DNA of 15,040 nucleotides, from NCBI GenBank assembly GCA_900768135.1, contig CAAGBT010000087.1:1-15040 (forward strand), written 5' to 3'. The position numbers and the translations under genes were made by a program. The first letter of the stretch is position 1; each line of letters starts with the position of its first letter. Below the pieces are notes generated by a model. That model saw nothing but the letters and a program-made list of their open reading frames with translations. It was not told the DNA's origin and ran no database searches. Below, one piece after another: positions 10,806 through 15,040 of the stretch. Source of the stretch: an uncultured Oscillospiraceae bacterium. Its GTDB lineage: Bacteria; Bacillota; Clostridia; Oscillospirales; Oscillospiraceae.

Positions 10806-13739
10806 GTGAGATCCATCATCCGCAAATTTCTGTCCCTGTCGCTGGCGGTTGCGCTGGCAGCGGCCCCGCTTACCGTGCTGGCGTCCGATGCGCTCGGCGA
10901 TGACCTGACGGCCTCGTCCGTTACGGTGAACGAGCGCACGGAGCTGAACGCCGGTACGTTCTGGAGCAACACCTACTCTGATCTCCGGCAGGAGAACTAT
11001 GTTGTTTATTCGCCCAACACGCGCGTAAAGCCCATTGTGACAGGCGGCGACTACGCTACGCAGCTGACCACGGTGTCCGCCGCGGCAAAGGCGCTGGAGG
11101 CGCAGGGCTACCGTGTGGTGGCGGGCGTGAACGGCGATTATTATGATACCGCTACCGGCATTGCGCTGGGCAGTGTGATATCCGGCGGCGTGCTGCGCAG
11201 CAGCTCGAGCGAGTATTATGCCGTCGGTTTTCGCAGCGATGGAAGCGTTGTGATGGGCAAGCCGGGGCTGAGCCTGTATGCGCAGAGCGATTTTGGCACG
11301 GGATTCAAGATCTCCGCGCTCAATCAGGTGCGCCAGAGCGGCTATGGCATTTACCTTTATGACGCTGCCTTCAATGCGCGCGGCACCATCGGCACGAGCG
11401 AGGCAGGCGTGGATGTGATCTGCACGGCGCTGGGCGGTTCGCTGTCCATCGGCGGCGGGCTGACGCTGATGGTCGAGCAGGTGGTGGACGGCGGCAAGGA
11501 CACGGCGGTGGGCGCCGGACGGTACGTCCTCTCGGCAAATCTTCAGGCCGGAAGCTATGCCGACCAGCTGCGCGCGCTTCAGCCGGGGCAGCGGCTCACG
11601 GTCAGCGTGAGTGCGCAGAGTCCCGAGTGGAACGGCGTGACGGAAATGGCTGGCGCGCTTTACCAGCTGGTGGAAAACGGACAGGTGTGCGGTGGCCTTG
11701 GTGCCGGCGCGGCGCCGCGCACAGCGGCGGGCCTGCGGCGGGACGGCTCGCTTGTGCTGTATACGATCGACGGGCGCCAGAGCGGCTATTCCATCGGCGC
11801 AACGCTCACGCAGGTAGCAGAGCGCATGGTGGAGCTTGGCTGCGTGACGGCGCTGAGCCTGGATGGGGGAGGCTCGACCGCGATGGTCGCCACATCGCCC
11901 GCCGCCACGAGCGCGGCGCTGGTGAGCAGACCCTCCGGCGGGAAGGAACGCGCTGTGACGAACCACATCTTCCTTGTGGCGGACAGCCGGCCGACCAATA
12001 TCGTCTCCCATGTGTATGTCGGCGCGGAGAGCGCGCTCGCCCTGCCGAACGCGCAGGTGGAGCTGACGGCCGTTGCGCTTGACAGCAATTATATTCCCAT
12101 TCCCGCGGCGAGCGTTTCGCTCAGCGCGGATCGCGGCAGCATCAGCGGCAGCACGCTGACCATGCCTGATCGCGGCACAGTGACGGTGTATGCCCGCGCG
12201 GGCGGCGCAAGCGCCTCAACGAGCGTGCAGGTCGTTCCGGCGGTGGACAGCATCAGCGTGAAGCAGAACGACAGAAACGTGAGCGCCATCACGCTGAGCG
12301 TGGGCGAGAAGGCGGAGCTGTCCGCCTCGGCGGTCTACCGGCATTTGAGCGTTCCGGGCGATAACAGAGGGTTTGCCTGGAGCGTGCAGGGCGGCGTTGG
12401 AACCATCGAAAACGGCGTGTTCACGGCGTCGAACCAGGCGGGCAGCGGCAGCATAAGCGTCAGCCTGGGGACGGTGGCGGTCACCATTCCCGTGACGGTC
12501 ACGACCCGCGCGCTGCGCACGCTCGAGGACTTTGAGGACGGCTTTTCCGCAGTGACCGGCACGCACGCGAGCCTTTCCCGCAGCACCGATATGTCCCGCG
12601 TTCACAACGGCTACGCCTCGGCAAGAATCGATTATACCGCCGGGCAGGGCGATGCGCTCGTCCCCCTGAGCTATGCCGTGCCGGCGGGATACGACCAGCT
12701 CAATCTCTGGGTCTATGGCGATGGCAGCGGCGCGCAGCTCTCCCTCGTGACCGACATGGGCTATGTGGATCTTGGCACGATGAGCTTTACGGGCTGGAAG
12801 CTGCTGAGCGCGCCGCTTGGCAGCGCGTCCGCTGTACGCGCGCTGGCGCTCTCGCTGAGCGGTGAACGCACGGGAACGGTCTATCTTGATCAGCTCGTGC
12901 TTTCCTACAACGGCGTGGCCGACAGCGCCGCGCCGGTCATCACGCTCCGCTATGACGCGGCGGGGAACGCCGTGAGCGGTACGGTGAACGATGCGACCGA
13001 CGGCGCGGACGTTCCCTCGCTGCGCGTGAACTACGACGGCAAGAGCCTTTCGAGCTTTGATTACAACCGGACGACCGGCGCGCTGAGCGTGCGCCTGCCT
13101 GCGGCAGACGGCGCGCAGCACCGCCTGACGGTCACTGCGGGCGACGGCAGCGGCAACCTCAGCCGCGCGAGCGTGGACACTGCGGCAACGGACAGCACGC
13201 CTGCCTTTACCGACATGAGCGGCCACTGGGCGAACGCGGCGGTCTCCTACCTTAGCCGCAGCGGCATTACCAACGGCTCGGGCAACGGCAAGTTCCAGCC
13301 GGAGACGAACATCACCCGTCAGGAGTTTGCGGTGCTGCTGGAGCGCTACCTCGCGCCCTTGCAGGACTATTCCGGCGTGTCGCTGCCCTTTGCCGATGCG
13401 GACAAGATCGACGCCTGGGCGCTGAGCGGCGTGCGCGCGATGTATGCCCTCGGCGTGATCCAGGGCAGCGCGGACAAGGCCGGCCGGCTCTACTTCAATC
13501 CGAAGGCAAACGTCAGCCGGCAGGAGGTCGTAACGATGCTTGGCCGCGTGCTGGAGAAGGGCTACGCCGCGCCCGCGCTGACCTTTACCGACAGCGCGGC
13601 GATCCAGCCGTGGGCGGCGGAATATGTCAGCACGCTGTGCGCGATGGGCATTCTCTCCGGCATGGGAGACGGGCGGTTCTGCCCCGATGCGCCGATGACG
13701 CGCGCGCAGATCGCAACAGTACTTTACAAAATGCTCTGA
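10806..13739 (+). CDS. Secreted SLH-anchored phosphodiester glycosidase (NAGPA family), 977 residues
   Basis: The NAGPA (phosphodiester glycosidase) family removes a sugar joined through a phosphodiester; the bacterial substrates are mostly undefined. Start: GTG at 10806, because AAGGAGG at 10793-10799 sits 6 nt before it and the signal peptide begins there; the in-frame ATG at 10785 lies upstream of the ribosome binding site. The signal peptide probably ends VLA/SD after residue 26. The catalytic domain spans about 40-395, with family blocks VNGDYYD (108-114) and LDGGGS (352-357) followed by a PSGGKERAVTN-type end. Then come Ig/Big-like modules (about 400-570), a carbohydrate-binding-like beta-sandwich starting LEDFEDG (573-705), another short beta module, and three SLH domains (799-855, 860-918, 925-977). 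It is monocistronic, with its own promoter and a strong terminator. It shares the SLH anchor with the PHP protein upstream, suggesting both are displayed on the same envelope. Confidence 0.9.
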   Translation: MRSIIRKFLSLSLAVALAAAPLTVLASDALGDDLTASSVTVNERTELNAGTFWSNTYSDLRQENYVVYSPNTRVKPIVTGGDYATQLTTVSAAAKALEAQGYRVVAGVNGDYYDTATGIALGSVISGGVLRSSSSEYYAVGFRSDGSVVMGKPGLSLYAQSDFGTGFKISALNQVRQSGYGIYLYDAAFNARGTIGTSEAGVDVICTALGGSLSIGGGLTLMVEQVVDGGKDTAVGAGRYVLSANLQAGSYADQLRALQPGQRLTVSVSAQSPEWNGVTEMAGALYQLVENGQVCGGLGAGAAPRTAAGLRRDGSLVLYTIDGRQSGYSIGATLTQVAERMVELGCVTALSLDGGGSTAMVATSPAATSAALVSRPSGGKERAVTNHIFLVADSRPTNIVSHVYVGAESALALPNAQVELTAVALDSNYIPIPAASVSLSADRGSISGSTLTMPDRGTVTVYARAGGASASTSVQVVPAVDSISVKQNDRNVSAITLSVGEKAELSASAVYRHLSVPGDNRGFAWSVQGGVGTIENGVFTASNQAGSGSISVSLGTVAVTIPVTVTTRALRTLEDFEDGFSAVTGTHASLSRSTDMSRVHNGYASARIDYTAGQGDALVPLSYAVPAGYDQLNLWVYGDGSGAQLSLVTDMGYVDLGTMSFTGWKLLSAPLGSASAVRALALSLSGERTGTVYLDQLVLSYNGVADSAAPVITLRYDAAGNAVSGTVNDATDGADVPSLRVNYDGKSLSSFDYNRTTGALSVRLPAADGAQHRLTVTAGDGSGNLSRASVDTAATDSTPAFTDMSGHWANAAVSYLSRSGITNGSGNGKFQPETNITRQEFAVLLERYLAPLQDYSGVSLPFADADKIDAWALSGVRAMYALGVIQGSADKAGRLYFNPKANVSRQEVVTMLGRVLEKGYAAPALTFTDSAAIQPWAAEYVSTLCAMGILSGMGDGRFCPDAPMTRAQIATVLYKML

Positions 13740-13748
13740 CGGCCTGAA

Positions 13749-13793
13749 AGCGGGAGGGAGGACGGCTTGCCGCTCCCTCCCGCTCAGCTTTTT
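13749..13793 (+). terminator. Terminator of the NAGPA/SLH gene
   Basis: AGCGGGAGGGAG (13749-13760) pairs perfectly with CTCCCTCCCGCT (13773-13784), followed by CAGC and five T residues. A second small hairpin (GCGGG/CCCGC, 13794-13807) follows directly. Confidence 0.8.
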
Positions 13794-13837
13794 GCGGGAA
13801 AGCCCGCCGCGCGGATAGCTGGGTGTACGTAAGACAG

Positions 13838-14020
13838 TATTGCGCCGAGATTTAAGAAGCGGCACGAAACCGCATGGAGCTGATCGTGCCGAAGCTGGCA
13901 AAGCAGTACGGCGTGACCGAGCAACTGAAAGCCGATAATCAAATGGAATGGGTGCGGCAGATGAACGCTTGCAAGGCACAGGCAGAGGAGATTGTGAAAG
14001 CGGAATTGATTTATGATTGA
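13838..14020 (+). pseudogene. Decayed C-terminal fragment of a TnpV-like transposon protein
   Basis: TnpV is a small protein of unknown activity carried by transposons of gut Clostridia. From about 13856 the frame reads EAARNRMELIVPKLAKQ and then a region with QLKADNQMEWVRQMN and EEIVKAELIYD ending at TGA 14018-14020, which I recognise from memory as the TnpV C-terminus. The frame is broken by TAA at 13853-13855, and the short upstream stretch resembles the family only if a one-base frameshift is allowed. The N-terminal half is absent. The ATG at 13874 has no ribosome binding site. A terminator follows immediately, as in intact copies. The left boundary is approximate. Confidence 0.7.
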
Positions 14021-14026
14021 GCGAGG

Positions 14027-14057
14027 AAGTCCGGGCAGAAAACTGTTCGGACTTTTC
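14027..14057 (+). terminator. Terminator after the TnpV remnant
   Basis: AAGTCCG (14027-14033) pairs with CGGACTT (14048-14054) across a 14-nt loop, followed by TTC. It lies just after the stop of the TnpV fragment. Confidence 0.6.
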
Positions 14058-14099
14058 TCATATAGTCCAAAGTTGCGGTAGAACTGTTCACAAGTTTTA

Positions 14100-14108
14100 T
14101 GGTATAAT
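14100..14108 (+). promoter_or_regulatory. Extended -10 promoter of the GNAT gene
   Basis: TGG-TATAAT at 14100-14108: a perfect -10 with TGn extension. No good -35 box exists at 16-18 nt. Predicted start near 14115, about 40 nt before the ATG. Confidence 0.6.
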
Positions 14109-14155
14109 TTGAATACGAAAAGTGAGCAACAAATCGGAATTTGAGGAGGATTAAC

Positions 14156-14722
14156 ATGACGGTTGATGTATATGAAAATTGCCCTATTTATGAAAATGAA
14201 TATTATATGCTAAGAATGACAAACAAAGAGGACAAGGCGGATTTGTTAAAAGTATATTCTGATGAAAAATCAGTACCATTTTTTAATAGTGATAATTGTG
14301 GTGGAGATGATTTTTACTATACAACTGAAAAAAGAATGGAACAAGCGATTGAATTTTGGCATTGGGAATATGATAGACAGGGTTTTGTCCGTTGGACGAT
14401 TGTTTCAAAGGAAACAAATGAGGCGGTGGGTACGATAGAACTTTTTCATCGAGAAGCCGAAGATTATTTTACAAATTGTGGTTTACTTAGATTGGATATT
14501 CGGAGCGATTATGAAATTACAAGTGAGATTGTTAAAATTTTGGAGTTGATAATTGAACCTGCATATGTACTTTTTCAATGTGATAAAATTGCTACAAAAG
14601 CGATAGATTTAGCGGTTGAACGTATTTCAGCATTGAAAAGATTGGGCTTTAAGTATTCAGAAGAAAAGTTGATTGGACATGACGGTACAGAATATGATTC
14701 ATATTACGTATTAGAGCAATAA
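14156..14722 (+). CDS. GNAT family N-acetyltransferase-like protein, 188 residues
   Basis: Probably a cytoplasmic acetyl-CoA-dependent N-acetyltransferase of the RimJ/RimL-like GNAT group; the substrate cannot be told. Start: ATG at 14156 with AGGAGG at 14144-14149, 6 nt away. The N-terminal YENEYYMLRMTNKEDKADLLKVYSD-like opening, the central RWTIVSKETNEAVGTIELFH strand pair and the C-terminal ALKRLGFKYSEE end are GNAT-like. The canonical acetyl-CoA loop (Q/RxxGxG/A) is not evident; the corresponding place reads DIRSDYEITSEI, so cofactor binding may be altered. Base composition is clearly AT-rich, with many A/T-ending codons (AAA, GAA, TTA, GAT), unlike the GC-rich genes to its left. With the TnpV remnant beside it, this indicates acquisition by transfer. 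Confidence 0.75.
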   Translation: MTVDVYENCPIYENEYYMLRMTNKEDKADLLKVYSDEKSVPFFNSDNCGGDDFYYTTEKRMEQAIEFWHWEYDRQGFVRWTIVSKETNEAVGTIELFHREAEDYFTNCGLLRLDIRSDYEITSEIVKILELIIEPAYVLFQCDKIATKAIDLAVERISALKRLGFKYSEEKLIGHDGTEYDSYYVLEQ

Positions 14723-14748
14723 CTTCCGATTTGGCGAACTGATAAAAT

Positions 14749-14959
14749 CCCTTTAGGAACTAAAGGGCGCACTTCTATACTCTCCTATCGGGAGTATGTG
14801 CGTCCTGCGGAGCTTCATTCTCCGTCAGCAGAAAAAACTGCCAGACCGAGAATGTTTCGTCACTTTGTTCCGTCAAGGGAGCTACACTCCCCTTGCGCCG
14901 CTTATGCGGCTATCCCTTGTGGACTTGCCGTCCGCAAACGGTTTTGACAAACCGTTTGC
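14749..14959. repeat. Cluster of consecutive hairpins in non-coding mobile-element DNA
   Basis: From the GNAT stop to the window end (about 320 nt) I see no convincing gene but a series of inverted repeats: 14749-14756/14760-14767 (CCCTTTAG); 14768-14772 plus 14777-14782 with 14792-14802; 14808-14812/14820-14824 (CGGAG); 14877-14881/14887-14891 (GGGAG); 14897-14901/14906-14910 (GCCGC, loop TTAT); 14934-14944/14949-14959 (GCAAACGGTTT, perfect 11 bp, loop TGAC). The type of element they belong to is not determined. Confidence 0.6.
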
Positions 14960-14990
14960 CGCCAGCAAGTTTGAAGATTAGACATAAACA

Positions 14991-15033
14991 AATCCTCCGC
15001 ATGGTCTAAGCCATACGGAGGATTAACTGTTTT
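14991..15033. terminator. Terminator-like hairpin near the window end
   Basis: AATCCTCCGCATGG (14991-15004) pairs with CCATACGGAGGATT (15011-15024), 13 of 14 positions, loop TCTAAG. A short T4 follows at 15030-15033; on the minus strand a T-rich TTTGTTTATG follows, so either direction is possible. Confidence 0.55.
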
Positions 15034-15040
15034 ACGGACA

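Noticed and set aside
12216..13979. 587-codon ORF on the minus strand, with a companion at 10791-12011
   Set aside because: Antisense shadow of the NAGPA/SLH gene, explained by the same codon bias; the sense strand has a signal peptide, clear domains and good start signals.
14796..14981. 61-codon plus-strand ORF in the hairpin cluster
   Set aside because: No ribosome binding site, and the sequence is dominated by inverted repeats that constrain the DNA rather than a protein.
1..15040. CRISPR array, rRNA genes, complete insertion sequences
   Set aside because: No regularly spaced short repeats, no rRNA sequence and no intact transposase were seen on either strand.

Overview
The window looks like a chromosomal piece of a high-GC, Gram-positive, spore-forming member of the Clostridia, probably an Oscillospiraceae/Ruminococcaceae-like gut bacterium. 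The reasons are strong AGGAGG-type ribosome binding sites, SigA-type promoters, two surface proteins ending in three S-layer homology (SLH) domains, a SpoVAC sporulation channel protein, and a TnpV-like transposon relic of the kind common in gut Clostridia. Species cannot be fixed from the sequence alone.

Layout. 1-41 (minus) is the 5' end of pyrG (CTP synthase) with a clear promoter. 294-453 (plus) is a complete tRNA-Cys(GCA) unit with promoter and terminator. 512-817 (minus) holds what looks like a free-standing structured RNA: promoter, about 270 nt of RNA with nested long-range pairings and a possible pseudoknot, and a strong terminator, with no gene behind it. It is the least explained part of the window. 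893-1015 (plus) has a second promoter followed after about 90 nt by a terminator, so it is either a small RNA or a leader attenuated ahead of the next gene.

1318-7662 (plus) encodes a 2114-residue secreted, SLH-anchored protein with a PHP-type (CehA/McbA-like) metallohydrolase domain in the middle, flanked by duplicated beta-rich modules, Ig-like modules, an amidotransferase-like region and OB-fold-like modules. 7742-8944 (plus) is a YibE/F-family membrane protein. It converges on a solitary spoVAC (8966-9400, minus), and a 17-bp two-way terminator lies exactly between them. spoVAC diverges from hemW (9567-10685, plus), a radical-SAM heme chaperone. 10806-13739 (plus) is a second SLH-anchored exoenzyme, of the phosphodiester glycosidase (NAGPA) family.

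13838-15040 is a different, AT-richer segment: a decayed TnpV C-terminus, a GNAT-type acetyltransferase with its own promoter, and a run of hairpins ending in a terminator-like structure. It reads as the remnant or edge of a mobile element inserted after the NAGPA gene.

Functional links. The two large exoenzymes share the SLH anchoring device and both belong to families that cleave phosphoester-type bonds, so they may act on surface or environmental phosphodiester-containing glycans; this is inference. The other genes (pyrG, tRNA-Cys, yibE/F, spoVAC, hemW) are ordinary chromosomal genes with no evident common pathway.
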